Positions 30,107 to 38,882 of a stretch of DNA of 45,000 nucleotides are shown piece by piece. The stretch comes from Ectocarpus siliculosus (lineage: Eukaryota; Sar; Phaeophyceae; Ectocarpales; Ectocarpaceae), in assembly GCA_000310025.1 (NCBI GenBank), contig FN649741.1:4231453-4276452 (forward strand). Direction: 5' to 3'. Position numbers and translations under genes: made by a program. Under the pieces are notes generated by a model, which had not been told where the DNA came from, made no database searches, and was given only the letters and a program-made list of their open reading frames with translations. The first letter of the stretch is position 1, and every line of letters begins with the position of its first letter.

Positions 30107-31876
30107 TCATGTGACATATTTAATGGAGTTTTGAAGGCAAGCTTGAACAGACAGAAGCAAATCCTGCTCCGTATATGGTTTCGTTACAACGAACTTCATC
30201 CCGTGGTTCAGGCACTTTTCGCGTATGTCAGAGCTGACACTCGCGGTGACCGCTACGACCGGCACGGGTTCGATTCCCATCCTGGCGCAATGGTTGTGTA
30301 TCGTGGACGTGGCCTCAAAACCGTCGAGGACGGGCATCAGGCAGTCCATGAGAATGAGCTGGAAGTCTCCGTTGCCCGCCACAAACTTTTCACACGCGTC
30401 ACGACCATCCACAGCCTCTGTGATTTGCGTGTGCCTGATCCCCAACTTTTCCATGCACGCTAGACGTCTGGTCAAGATGGATCGGTTGGTTCGCATGTCG
30501 TCGACAATGAGAATGTTAACCACGCACCGCTTCTTTTTATCCGAACAAGCGCCGTCGTCCGGCAGAGGTAGAATGGACGTGAACAGCATAGTGGTCCCAA
30601 CGCCCTCCTTCGAGTCTTCTATTACAACATCCCCGCCCATGAGGCTAGACATGGTTTTAGTCAGGGTGAGGCCAATGCCGGCACCTTGCATGGTCTTGTC
30701 ACCCTGCACGAACTCTTCGAACACCTTCGCGTGCATGGCGGCCGGGATGCCGTGACCATGGTCCTGCACACGTATCTCGCACACGTGGTCATCGTAGTCA
30801 TAATCGACGTCGATTGTGATTGCACCAGAATCAGAGTATTTGATGGCATTGTTCATGAGGTTGTCCAGGATCTGATTGAAGCGCGTCTCATCCATGAGAA
30901 CAATGTCTGGTAAATCCCCCATCGATAGCTTGACACGAATGCCCTTCTTCTTAGCCTCGAGACGATGCCTCTTGTTGCACTGGCTCAGTACACTTTGGAG
31001 GATGACCTCTTTCTGCTCGAGTTGCAACGCATTCGATTTTGAATCTCCTAGGGAAAGAATGTCGTCCGTGAGAGCAATGAGTTGCTGACACGTCCTCGAG
31101 ATGACGCTGGTCTGCGCTTCGTTTTGGAGCAGCTCGCACTCATTTAAAATTGAGCAAATGGGTGACCTTATCTCGTGAGACATTCTTGCGATGAACACGG
31201 ACTGTGCTTCGACGGCGTCTTTCTTGACAATGTCCGTGACGTCGGTGTGTGTTCCCAGCATTCTCCACGGCGTGCCGTCCGGTAACCAGTCTACGATGGT
31301 TCCTCTGCACAACACAAAAACTTCGTTGCCGTTCTTGTGCGTGTACCTCACCGTTGCGTGGTACGGCACGTTTCCCTTTGACTCCACGTGGTCGTCGCTC
31401 ATTTTCAGCACTCTTTGCAGGTCATCTGGATGGATGAGGTCCATCCACGCGTTTTGTTTCTCATGCATCTCCTTCTGGTCGTACCCCAGAATGTCCCAGT
31501 ATCGCTGACTCATGTACTCAAAGTTGAGAGGGGGGAACCACTCCCACACGCCGTCCGAAGTGAGGTCCGTGAGTTGCACAAGGTCCGAGCTCTGCTCCCA
31601 CGTCTTGGTGTGGGCCGGAAAGATTTCCACTATGTGAACATGTGGTGTAAGATTGACTATTTTTTGTAAACGACAGGGGATTCCCGAAAGCGTTAGGTAA
31701 ATGGCTTTTTCTGAGGTAACAAGTACTTTGATCGTGCCCATCGGCGCCGACCCCATTCTCGTCTTCAGGGCACCATTGAGTTCGACGAACATTTCCTTGT
31801 CGGAGTCGTAGATCGCCATGAACTGCGAAGAGTTGGTGAAGACGTCATAATGCGCTGCCGATAGATATTCAGCCAT
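30107..31876 (-). CDS. hybrid histidine kinase with PAS domain and receiver
   Basis: 589 residues from ATG 31876. Order of parts: an uncharacterised N-terminus (1-95); a PAS domain with PAC-like end (about 100-220: GYDQKEMHEKQNAWMDLIHPDD, then GTHTDVTDI); a HisKA H-box FIARMSHEIRSPI with phospho-acceptor His234; an ATPase with N-box NNAIKYSD (342-349), G1 DHGHGIP (372-378) and G2 GAGIGLTLTK (398-407); and a C-terminal receiver (about 453-585) with the acidic pair Asp459-Asp460, phospho-acceptor Asp511 in LILMDCLMPVLDG, and Lys566 in TKPY. All key residues are intact. There is no membrane segment, so it is probably soluble. EsV-1 is known for several hybrid histidine kinases; their targets are unknown. 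Confidence 0.92.
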   Translation of the reverse strand: MAEYLSAAHYDVFTNSSQFMAIYDSDKEMFVELNGALKTRMGSAPMGTIKVLVTSEKAIYLTLSGIPCRLQKIVNLTPHVHIVEIFPAHTKTWEQSSDLVQLTDLTSDGVWEWFPPLNFEYMSQRYWDILGYDQKEMHEKQNAWMDLIHPDDLQRVLKMSDDHVESKGNVPYHATVRYTHKNGNEVFVLCRGTIVDWLPDGTPWRMLGTHTDVTDIVKKDAVEAQSVFIARMSHEIRSPICSILNECELLQNEAQTSVISRTCQQLIALTDDILSLGDSKSNALQLEQKEVILQSVLSQCNKRHRLEAKKKGIRVKLSMGDLPDIVLMDETRFNQILDNLMNNAIKYSDSGAITIDVDYDYDDHVCEIRVQDHGHGIPAAMHAKVFEEFVQGDKTMQGAGIGLTLTKTMSSLMGGDVVIEDSKEGVGTTMLFTSILPLPDDGACSDKKKRCVVNILIVDDMRTNRSILTRRLACMEKLGIRHTQITEAVDGRDACEKFVAGNGDFQLILMDCLMPVLDGFEATSTIHNHCARMGIEPVPVVAVTASVSSDIREKCLNHGMKFVVTKPYTEQDLLLSVQACLQNSIKYVT

Positions 31877-32056
31877 GTGGTGTCGAAACAGTTTATGTTA
31901 TACGCAATATTTTTAGACAGGGATTTATTAATTTGTTGTCGGTGCTGTCACTTGCAGGAAAATCATAACTTTCTCTTTTCAACTTGTTTCACACACAAAC
32001 ACACCTTTCACGTGGCCACATAACGAGTTCGCTACCAAATATAGGTGTGGACCAAT

Positions 32057-32108
32057 GATGGTAGTGCGAGGCGATGAAAAATGAATTTATTTTGTTTTCC
32101 ATACGTAA
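32057..32108 (-). repeat. 52-bp inverted repeat, right arm
   Basis: The reverse complement matches 27356-27407. Here it overlaps the start of the basic protein gene (first ATG at 32074). If the later ATG at 32119 is the true start, the repeat is intergenic. Confidence 0.75.
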
Positions 32109-32889
32109 CAACGAAGATATGGCACTCACTTGCAAAAAGCACAAAAACTGCTACATCAGGAAGGACAGAAAAAAGTGCCTCACGCCAAACGCATGGGTGG
32201 TCTTCCTTCGAACCAACAAAAACGTGTTCACCTCCATAGAAGAGGCCTCCGTGGATTACCATAAAAACTTTAAACCGGTTCTTGAAAACTTGATCAAGGT
32301 AGGATCCAAGGACGCAAGTGCAAAACAAAAGAAAGCTCTTTTCCACAAAGCCATATGCGAGTACTTCTACCATCAAATGAAGGCTTCGGGCAAGAACACC
32401 GCAAGCAACAAGAAAAAAGTTAGTAGCAGCGTGTCCAAAGTCCTCGAGCAAAACGGCATACCCAACACACTGAAGATCATGGGAGCCACGCATACTGCAG
32501 CGGCCTTGGCTGCAAAAGAACAGGCTATGAAGAAGGCAGCTGCCAATGTCGCCGCAAAAGAAAAAACCGCAGAAGACCAAAGACGCAAAGCGGCAGTCAT
32601 CATCAAGAGGGCGGTCGAGGCAGCTGCGCGGGCGAGGCGGCTGAAGAAGGAAGCTGATTCTGCCAAAACTAGAAAGACGGCCTCCAACAGAGCCAAGCGG
32701 AGGGCTGATACGCTGAATGATAGCGCCAAGGATGCCATCAAGAGGATGAAAAAAACGGACAAAGCCGTCACAGAGGCCAAAGATAAAGCCAATAAGGTAG
32801 CGAAAAGGAAGGTGCCACGAGCTTTAGCCGGACTAGATACAAAACTCAAAGATACTGGTGTGGGTAGAAAGAGGACGAGGAGACGTTGA
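32074..32889 (+). CDS. lysine/alanine-rich basic protein, unknown function
   Basis: Open from ATG 32074 (271 residues). ATG 32119 (256 residues, MALTCKKHKNC) is an alternative start and would leave the inverted repeat outside the gene. The N-terminal 100 residues look globular with Cys and aromatic residues (NCYIRKDRKKCLTPNAWVVFLR, FKPVLENLIKVG). The rest is a long Ala/Lys/Arg helix with KEKTAEDQRRKAAVIIKRAVEAAA-like repeats and a basic tail, similar in style to H1-like or other nucleic-acid-condensing proteins. No domain was recognised. It is divergent from the kinase gene. Confidence 0.7.
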   Translation: MKNEFILFSIRNNEDMALTCKKHKNCYIRKDRKKCLTPNAWVVFLRTNKNVFTSIEEASVDYHKNFKPVLENLIKVGSKDASAKQKKALFHKAICEYFYHQMKASGKNTASNKKKVSSSVSKVLEQNGIPNTLKIMGATHTAAALAAKEQAMKKAAANVAAKEKTAEDQRRKAAVIIKRAVEAAARARRLKKEADSAKTRKTASNRAKRRADTLNDSAKDAIKRMKKTDKAVTEAKDKANKVAKRKVPRALAGLDTKLKDTGVGRKRTRRR

Positions 32890-32921
32890 TTCAGCACCCC
32901 AACACTACATACCACTGTTCG

Positions 32922-33854
32922 TCAAACCTTGAAAAAAAACTCGAAGCAGCCCCTTTCTCCCTCATTCTCATCATAAGTTTGCTTGTACAGCAAGACTTCT
33001 TCGCGACCATACTCCTTTTTTGATCCGTCTTTAAAAACGACCTCGAACACTTCACTTTTTTTACCAGGCGTGTCACCTGCCTTCTCATACTTTTGCCTGA
33101 CTTTGCCACATATAAAGTCGCCCTCGGCATCATCTGGGTCTGGCATCGCCAACATCAACCCAATGGGTTTGTCCATGCACGGGTCTTCGTCATCTTCTTG
33201 TCCCTGGCATGAAACGATGGACATCTCCGACACGTCGTCCGAGGAGCTTGAGCTGGAATCAGATGATGAGATGCAACTCGCTGAGGACGTGTCGGAACCC
33301 TCCCCATCGATGCTACCGATGATAGAGTTGAAGTCGCTATCGGAAGCACTCATGTTTCCATCGCTGGTGTGAACGACGTCTTTTTCCGTATCGTCATCAC
33401 TGAAGCCGCCAGAAGAAGAAGAAGATGAAGATGAAGCTCTGTTGTCACCACCTGCACCACCGCCAGCCGCACCTAGTCCTGCCGCCACGAGCGACGAAGG
33501 CGTATTAGCGACCAGTTGGCCACCATGAGCCGCCGCCGCCGCAACGGGTGCCGCCACCACACCGGGTGCCTCTACCGCACCCGAAGATCCCGCCGTACCC
33601 GAAGATCCCGCCGCACGAGATCCCGCCGCACGAGATCCTCCTGTGACCGCGAGGGACGAGGGCTGGCGTGCTGCCGCACCACCTCCATCAATCATGTCAA
33701 ACACGTCTGAAAAAGGGCCCGGTACAGCGGTGTCCTCGGCACGCGTCCCGAAAGCTTCGGGTGTATCAAGGTCTCCGAGTGAAGCTAGACCAAAGTCACA
33801 CCCAGAGTCAATGTCAAGGAAGAGATCGTGCAGATCTTCACACCCATCGCCCAT
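32922..33854 (-). CDS. acidic, serine-rich protein, possible transcriptional regulator
   Basis: The frame is open from 33914, but MGDGCEDL at 33854 (310 residues) is the likelier start. The N-terminus is acidic (DLHDLFLDIDSG). The middle is Ala/Gly/Ser low complexity, followed by Ser/Asp runs. The C-terminal 75 residues look like a small folded domain (IGLMLAMPDPDDAEGDFICGKVRQKYEK, then VFEVVFKDGSKKEYGREEVLLYKQTY), which resembles a Tudor-like or PWWP-like beta barrel in pattern only. Acidic tracts with a small C-terminal module suit a chromatin or transcription factor, but that is an inference. It converges with the basic protein gene, 32 bp apart. Confidence 0.65.
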   Translation of the reverse strand: MGDGCEDLHDLFLDIDSGCDFGLASLGDLDTPEAFGTRAEDTAVPGPFSDVFDMIDGGGAAARQPSSLAVTGGSRAAGSRAAGSSGTAGSSGAVEAPGVVAAPVAAAAAHGGQLVANTPSSLVAAGLGAAGGGAGGDNRASSSSSSSSGGFSDDDTEKDVVHTSDGNMSASDSDFNSIIGSIDGEGSDTSSASCISSSDSSSSSSDDVSEMSIVSCQGQEDDEDPCMDKPIGLMLAMPDPDDAEGDFICGKVRQKYEKAGDTPGKKSEVFEVVFKDGSKKEYGREEVLLYKQTYDENEGERGCFEFFFKV

Positions 33855-34341
33855 GTTTCTGTAATTCAAGCAAGAGTCGAGCGTGAAACAACGACAATTT
33901 TTGTAAATATACATACATACGGTGACTTAAACGACAGCTGTTGCCACAACAGGATGTATACTGCGCACAAGTACACTCACCCCACTCTGCTCTCCACCAA
34001 CCCTGTGTCGAAAGCTTTTCTCCTCACGTACAACGGCACGGTCCAGCTTGAGTACGGGGCAAAGCGGGTGTGCGCGGCACTGGGTACGGAGCAAAACTCG
34101 AAGCGCGCAGGATACCACCAGGATCTATCTGTAGGTCGTGCCATGGCAATACATTTTTGTATTATACTCCGAAAAATATTCGCTGTTCTTGTTTGGATCT
34201 TACTGAAATTTTTCTTGAATTTATTTGCTGTCACCACATACACACACACACAAACACACACACACACACACACACACACTTTCCCGCCACTCCCCAACTT
34301 AGCCACACACACACACTCCTGTCCCTCACCCATCCCCGACC
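33855..34341. other. intergenic with CA microsatellite
   Basis: Contains a CA-rich tract at about 34240-34280 and a second shorter one at 34303-34314, just before the ATG at 34342. ORFs in the stretch are products of the repeat. Confidence 0.5.
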
Positions 34342-34686
34342 ATGGATCAGCTGGCTTTCAACACCGACAGCCTCTCGCAAGACACCACGGATGGTCGCTC
34401 ACAAGTCCAGTCCAACCGCTCCATGGTTGGCGCACCGGTTGATGTTCACGAAAAAATCTGCAAAATTGTGTCACTACTGTCACAGGCCTTGGTCCTCACG
34501 CTGAGCTTATTGAAATCGGTGATGTCTACACGAGACGTCCACAGCGACAACCGCCTCGAGCGAATGCCTGATGAAGAACAGCAACCGCTCCTTCCAGCAC
34601 CCGGGCAGCTGGAACTTCCGGATCCTGCGAGCATCAACATGTATGTGTGTAGCGGTAAAACTGATGAGATGGATCCTCTAAAATAG
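34342..34686 (+). CDS. small hypothetical protein with one hydrophobic helix
   Basis: 114 residues from an ATG in good context (CGACC-ATG-G). A hydrophobic stretch, ICKIVSLLSQALVLTLSLL (about residues 39-57), could be a membrane helix or an amphipathic one. The N-terminus is Ser/Gln/Asp-rich and the C-terminal half is acidic and proline-rich. I recognise no family. Position suggests a viral gene. Confidence 0.5.
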   Translation: MDQLAFNTDSLSQDTTDGRSQVQSNRSMVGAPVDVHEKICKIVSLLSQALVLTLSLLKSVMSTRDVHSDNRLERMPDEEQQPLLPAPGQLELPDPASINMYVCSGKTDEMDPLK

Positions 34687-35744
34687 CACCACGCGAGTAG
34701 CAGCAACAGCAATAACAATCGATGGTGGCAGTTGTTTGTGGCGATTAGCACGCGTAGCATCCACTATAGCATGGATTCGGTGACGGGAAGAGTTTGTCAG
34801 ATACACACGCCCGTCCGGTAGCGAACTGGCAGAGATTGTGATAGGCACCGGCACCGAAGCAGGCGGTCAGTTCAACCATCATGCATGCTGTTTCACGCAC
34901 CATCATGATGTTTCCCCGGAACATTCCAAAGTCATTTTGTTTATCCGAGCGTGTCACAAGGTTCCACCGCGAGCATCTGTGACAACCTGTCGCACACCTT
35001 TTGGTAGCCAGAGGGATCTGGCAATAGGTGTGAGCAACAAAGGTTGTTCATTCGATCGCAACCCGGCACAGGTTGACAGGATTGGCACCAGTAGCAGGCG
35101 GTCATTTCAACCATCATTTTCCTTCAAAAGAATATTCCAACACTCTTTTGTATCACCAGGTTCCGCCGTCACATGGCCACCGGCAACATCACCTTCACGA
35201 GAGGCCAGGGGTCTTGGAGTGGTTACTCCGGGGCGGGTGCCGACAACGATGGATCTGCTGAATAATGTGGTGGCTACCACGGAGAGTTGCGCACGGGAGA
35301 CCTTTGGGGAGAGACCTTCGACGATGGACGATAGAGATTGTGGAAAAAGGCATACTTTGGCCATAGATCTTTCTCGCGTATACGAGTTCCGGTTGCGGTT
35401 CGATTTGCGGCGTGCATATCGCGGGAGGGCCCCGTGCTCCACCTGCACTTTGTAGCAACAGAGTTGTACCGGCAGAGAAAATGGTTGGATCTGAGGCGGT
35501 TGTGGATATACACGACAGTAGAGTCTCCCTTAGTTCACCAAGGCGGGCATTGGGTATTTAGAGAGTAATTTTCTGTTTTCTGGTACGTACGTGTGTGGAC
35601 GACTGTACCGAGGGCCCCGTCGAAGTCTTTATTCTGTTGAACGTGAATCCGACAAGCGATTGCACGGAACAACATGAGAGCACGGGTTTGTTCAACTGAA
35701 AAAAACAAAATATATTTTGTACGTCTGCTGGTAAGCGACGCGGC
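34687..35744. other. intergenic with a diverged internal duplication
   Basis: Two related blocks, about 34848-34970 and 35078-35175, share GGCACC-AGCAGGCGGTCA-TTCAACCATCAT, then GAA-ATTCCAA-TC-TTTTGT and AGGTTCC-CCG. Neither strand gives an uninterrupted ORF across both, so this may be the remains of a gene with internal repeats. A TATA-like TATATTTTG lies at 35711-35719, about 26 bp before the next ATG. Confidence 0.5.
35711..35719 (+). promoter_or_regulatory. TATA-like element before the small membrane gene
   Basis: TATATTTTG begins 34 bp before ATG 35745, in an A-rich setting. It is a plausible core promoter element for a compact viral gene. It is a match by eye only. Confidence 0.3.
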
Positions 35745-36014
35745 ATGATCTTTACGGCGAACGGCATACTAAGCATTCTTGCGGCCTACGTAAACGTGTT
35801 CACCCTTGCATCCGTGCTCCAACTTTCCACCGAAACTACTCGGCGCTATGCACAGTTTGCAGTAGTCCAGGCCGCAATGCTGTATTCGTTCGCGTACGCC
35901 GTGATACCAAAGAAACTCCCGTGCCTCGTGGCTACAGCACTATTCTTCATGTTCGAAATGAAGAACTTGGTCGGCCAGGCTGCCGAGGCCATTCAATCGT
36001 CGGATGATGCATAA
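35745..36014 (+). CDS. small membrane protein, unknown function
   Basis: 89 residues from ATG 35745. About three hydrophobic segments are visible: residues 3-24 (FTANGILSILAAYVNVFTLASV), about 36-53 (AQFAVVQAAMLYSFAYAV) and about 58-72 (LPCLVATALFFMFEM). The C-terminus is short and acidic. There is no signal cleavage pattern or known family. It is the first of three adjacent membrane-protein genes; the next starts 33 bp downstream on the same strand. Its closeness to the K+ channel suggests a shared viral membrane function, but that is an inference. Confidence 0.65.
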   Translation: MIFTANGILSILAAYVNVFTLASVLQLSTETTRRYAQFAVVQAAMLYSFAYAVIPKKLPCLVATALFFMFEMKNLVGQAAEAIQSSDDA

Positions 36015-36046
36015 TATTATATTGCCCTAACAGCATCGTGAGGCGC

Positions 36047-36385
36047 ATGGCAACAACCAACTTTTTTGAGCAACTGGAAGACTTTCTGCCCATCCACGTC
36101 TCACCCCTACCCAGCTACGCTTACGCCGCCACCGCCTTTGTCGTCTCTGCTCTGATAACCTATTACCTTGGCGCAGAATACCTTGTAACAGACTTCAATC
36201 GAGACAAGCACGTGTCTCCCGCAGAGGAGCGTGCGAGAAAATATGTACAGGTGGCTACATCCACCATAGTCTCCCTTTTTGTTGCCGACACTGTATACGA
36301 CTTATCTTTTAAAGTCAGGGGATACGTGGCAAACAAAAAACATTTCGTGTACAAGCGCTGGTTTCCAAAGATCTACTCCAGTTGA
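36047..36385 (+). CDS. small membrane protein, unknown function
   Basis: 112 residues from ATG 36047; the codon farther upstream in frame is only GTG. One clear membrane helix at about residues 24-42 (YAYAATAFVVSALITYYLG) and a second hydrophobic stretch at about 67-83 (KYVQVATSTIVSLFVADTV), with basic residues in the C-terminal tail. It ends 9 bp before the end of the K+ channel gene on the opposite strand, a tail-to-tail packing typical of compact viral genomes. No known family was recognised. Confidence 0.65.
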   Translation: MATTNFFEQLEDFLPIHVSPLPSYAYAATAFVVSALITYYLGAEYLVTDFNRDKHVSPAEERARKYVQVATSTIVSLFVADTVYDLSFKVRGYVANKKHFVYKRWFPKIYSS

Positions 36386-36394
36386 TAAAAACAA

Positions 36395-36769
36395 CTACTT
36401 CTCGAGCGCCTTCACGACAACGGGAAGCATCACGAAAAACATGGCCAAAATATGTGCGATGACAAGCAGTTTTGCCTTCGGAGTTTTCGGCAACAAATCG
36501 CCGTATCCGACAGAGGAAGACGTGACCGCGCTGAAGTAGTAAGCGTCGATCGCGGATGAGAAGCCGAAGTGTGCGTGATCATCCCCATGGTCCATCTGCC
36601 AATAAAGTTCGGCGAAAACGACGAGCAAAATCAGATTAGACAATATTCCACCGACGAGCGAGGTATCAATCAATGGCCTGAACGATACAATCTCTTTCAC
36701 GCCCCCGCTCGCCACCAGTCCCCTCAGAGCGATGGCGATGCCGCAAGTCACGAAAAGTCGCCGGGACAT
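36395..36769 (-). CDS. kesv: miniature K+ channel, Kesv type
   Basis: 124 residues, the same length as Kesv of EsV-1, and recognisably that protein. It has a basic N-terminus, TM1 at about residues 38-56 (LVGGILSNLILLVVFAELY), a pore helix and selectivity filter SSSVGYGD (GYG at 88-90), and TM2 at about 101-120. There is nothing beyond this two-TM pore module, so four copies would form the channel. The filter is complete and no stop interrupts the frame. Published work places Kesv of EsV-1 in mitochondria when expressed in other cells, which fits the basic N-terminus. Channels of related algal viruses act early in infection by depolarising the host membrane; whether this one does is unknown. 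It is divergent from the RFC gene, with a 63-bp gap. Confidence 0.95.
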   Translation of the reverse strand: MSRRLFVTCGIAIALRGLVASGGVKEIVSFRPLIDTSLVGGILSNLILLVVFAELYWQMDHGDDHAHFGFSSAIDAYYFSAVTSSSVGYGDLLPKTPKAKLLVIAHILAMFFVMLPVVVKALEK

Positions 36770-36832
36770 TATTTAGTGATAACAACATGCAAAGAAAATA
36801 AAGAATACCTTTTCACAACTATCAATGCACAC

Positions 36833-37804
36833 ATGGTTTCCTGGACAGAAAAACACCGCCCAACAAGACTCCAGGATGTAAGCGGTAATGAGCACGTGAT
36901 CAGAGCTCTGCAATCGTTTACATCCATGGAGGCTACCCCGAATATGATTCTACACGGTCCACCGGGAAGCGGAAAAACCTCATCGATCATTTCAATGGCG
37001 AAAAGCTTCTTCGGAAGGACCAACATCTCCACCATGACCCTCGAACTTAACGCGGGAGACTCCCGGTCAATTGGGACCATGCGCGACCAGATTCATTTCT
37101 TTACTAGATGCTCCTCTGTGACAGACAGATCGACCAACGCGCTAAAGTTGGTCATACTAGACGAAGCGGATGGCCTCACTAGTTGCGCACAGCGCGCCCT
37201 GAGGCACCTGATCGAAACCACAAGTGGTCGCGCAAGATTCTGCCTTTGCTGCAACTACATCAGTAGGCTGTCCAGCGGATTGCGATCCAGATGCACTTCA
37301 TTCAGCTTTTCTGGGATTGGAAAGGTGCAACTCGCTCACACTCTACGGGAAGTAGCGCGGAAAGAAAGACTACAAGTATCAGAGGAGGGGTTGGAGGCAG
37401 TGGTGAAGGTTTGCGCGGGAGATGCCAGGCAGGGCATCAACCTACTACAAAGCCTCAGCCTTGGTGAAGCCACAACTCTTGTTGTGCGCGACGACCAAGC
37501 CGTTTACGCTACGTGCGGCTTACCCTCCCCCTCGCAAACCAGTGAGATTTTCGACGTGCTACTCAACCAAAGCTTTTCCGCTGGGTACACAACGCTCACG
37601 TCCTTTGTTGAACTCCATCAGTTTTCTCTCCTGCAGATGATCCCCCCTCTGGTAGAGAGTATCATTTCGTGCAGTGACAAGGAGATGAGTGCGGACAGAG
37701 TGGGAGGAATATTGTCCACGCTTGCTGATGTCGAACGTTGCTTGTCAAATGGAGGGTCGGAGGGTATCGCCATGGGGGCGATGGTGGGTGCCTTTCACCG
37801 GTGA
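36833..37804 (+). CDS. replication factor C small subunit (viral clamp-loader AAA+ ATPase)
   Basis: 323 residues from ATG 36833 (MVSWTEKHRP, the usual RFC start). The longer upstream frame overlaps the K+ channel gene on the other strand and is not used. Motifs: WTEKHRP (RFC box II), Walker A GPPGSGKTS (42-50), Walker B LVILDEADGL (106-115), sensor-1 region CLCCNYISRL, and the RFC signature SRC with its arginine finger (SGLRSRCTSF, 148-157), then sensor-2-like GDARQGINLLQSL. The length and motifs match eukaryotic RFC2-5. RFC loads PCNA onto primer ends; EsV-1 encodes several subunits for its own replication. The frame is intact. Confidence 0.92.
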   Translation: MVSWTEKHRPTRLQDVSGNEHVIRALQSFTSMEATPNMILHGPPGSGKTSSIISMAKSFFGRTNISTMTLELNAGDSRSIGTMRDQIHFFTRCSSVTDRSTNALKLVILDEADGLTSCAQRALRHLIETTSGRARFCLCCNYISRLSSGLRSRCTSFSFSGIGKVQLAHTLREVARKERLQVSEEGLEAVVKVCAGDARQGINLLQSLSLGEATTLVVRDDQAVYATCGLPSPSQTSEIFDVLLNQSFSAGYTTLTSFVELHQFSLLQMIPPLVESIISCSDKEMSADRVGGILSTLADVERCLSNGGSEGIAMGAMVGAFHR

Positions 37805-37834
37805 TCAGTAAAAAAATGTTGGTTTGTATAAAAA

Positions 37835-38017
37835 ATGGGGAACTGCTTGCCATGTCTGCGCGAACGTGAAGTGGATAGACGATCGGCTAGATCCAGCTAC
37901 TTTGATGCAAAACTCAGAGAGAAAGAAGTGATGGCCTACACATGCAGCGAGTTTAAAAAAGAGAAGCGGCTCGGGGTCACTGTCTCCCGCTTTAAATCAG
38001 ACGGTGGGGGAGAGTGA
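37835..38017 (+). CDS. small protein with possible N-terminal double lipid anchor
   Basis: 60 residues from ATG 37835, 30 bp after the RFC stop on the same strand. The start MGNCLPC has Gly2 and Cys4/Cys7, the pattern for N-myristoylation plus palmitoylation, followed by charged sequence (REREVDRRSARS, KLREKEV). This would place it on the inner face of a membrane. Family unknown. Open frames continue just downstream only after stops or in another frame, and the ankyrin fragment on the opposite strand explains those. Confidence 0.5.
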   Translation: MGNCLPCLREREVDRRSARSSYFDAKLREKEVMAYTCSEFKKEKRLGVTVSRFKSDGGGE

Positions 38018-38131
38018 CACGGGGCATTATAGTAGGCGACGGTGTGGTGTGTCAAAAGTCTTTGGACGGAAGCTACAACAAAAATTCAGGGACTGTGCTC
38101 TGCACGCGTTCATCGTTCCAGCGACAAACCT

Positions 38132-38472
38132 TCACAGAAAGTTGACCACGCTGCGAAACACGTCTTTTTCCACTTCCCCAAGCTTGGCCACCACCGAGAC
38201 CAGGTCCAAGCCCTCCCTCCCACCACCTCCCCGCTGCTTGACCGAGCGCGCTCCCGCGTCTCCACCGGCTTCCCCCGCCTTCAGGGTGCGCGACCGAAGC
38301 ATGACAAGCCAGCCCCGACGACGCCACCGCCTGTCGACCGGAGCCCGATCCAGCAGGAGGCGCACCTCCTCGTGCCCAGGCTTCAGATCGTCAATGCTAT
38401 CAATGACTTGAGCGGGAGTCCTGCCACTGGAATCAAGGGCGTTTTCGTCCGCTCCCCACAGTAGCCATTGTT
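38132..38472 (-). pseudogene. C-terminal fragment of an ankyrin-repeat gene
   Basis: Read on the minus strand from about 38472 to the stop at 38132-38134, the frame gives the end of an ankyrin protein: GADENALDSSGRTPAQVIDSI, then a basic tail LLLDRAPVDRRWRRRGWLVMLRSR and LGEVEKDVFRSVVNFL. It begins right after an in-frame stop, without an ATG or the preceding repeats, so the 5' part is lost. The tail style (RRWRRR-WLVMLR) is one I associate with large ankyrin families of brown algal genomes, so it may be a host-derived piece. That association is from memory and untested. Confidence 0.6.
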
Positions 38473-38610
38473 ATCAACTTAAGCTTTCTAGAACAATTTT
38501 GCGAATCTTACCTACTCGAAACGATCTAGAAGAAAGACCACATTTTTCAATTTTATATGTAAATATTTGAGTGTATTGGTAGCCCACGCTGCTCACAATT
38601 CACCTTCACC

Positions 38611-38796
38611 ATGGCAACCACCACTACAAAATCGAAGACGAAGAAGAAGAAAAAGAGAAAGAAGATGGCCGACATCACAACACGGCTACACGAGGTCTAC
38701 AACATCAACACGCTACGAAGAAACGACGACGAGCTTTCGCAACCGAAGTTTCAACAAACGACTTGCCTGGAAACAGTGGGATATTCCGAGGTTTAA
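38611..38796 (+). CDS. small lysine-rich protein, unknown function
   Basis: 61 residues from ATG in good context (CACC-ATG-G). The N-terminus is a lysine tract (KSKTKKKKKRKK), followed by a short helical, polar region (HEVYNINTLRRNDDELSQPKFQQTT). The lysine tract could be a nuclear signal or nucleic-acid contact. AT-rich DNA precedes it (about 38545-38575). Too short for family assignment. Confidence 0.4.
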   Translation: MATTTTKSKTKKKKKRKKMADITTRLHEVYNINTLRRNDDELSQPKFQQTTCLETVGYSEV

Positions 38797-38882
38797 AAAA
38801 CCCTAAAAGCTGGACCCTTGAGGAGACAACTTAGTTGTTTCTATCTGTTTTTGTTCACTACAACTTAATAGTTCCGGTTTTC

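Noticed and set aside
36569-36832. 88-codon N-terminal extension of RFC
   Set aside because: It overlaps the K+ channel gene on the other strand, and RFC proteins start near the WTEKHRP motif at the chosen ATG.
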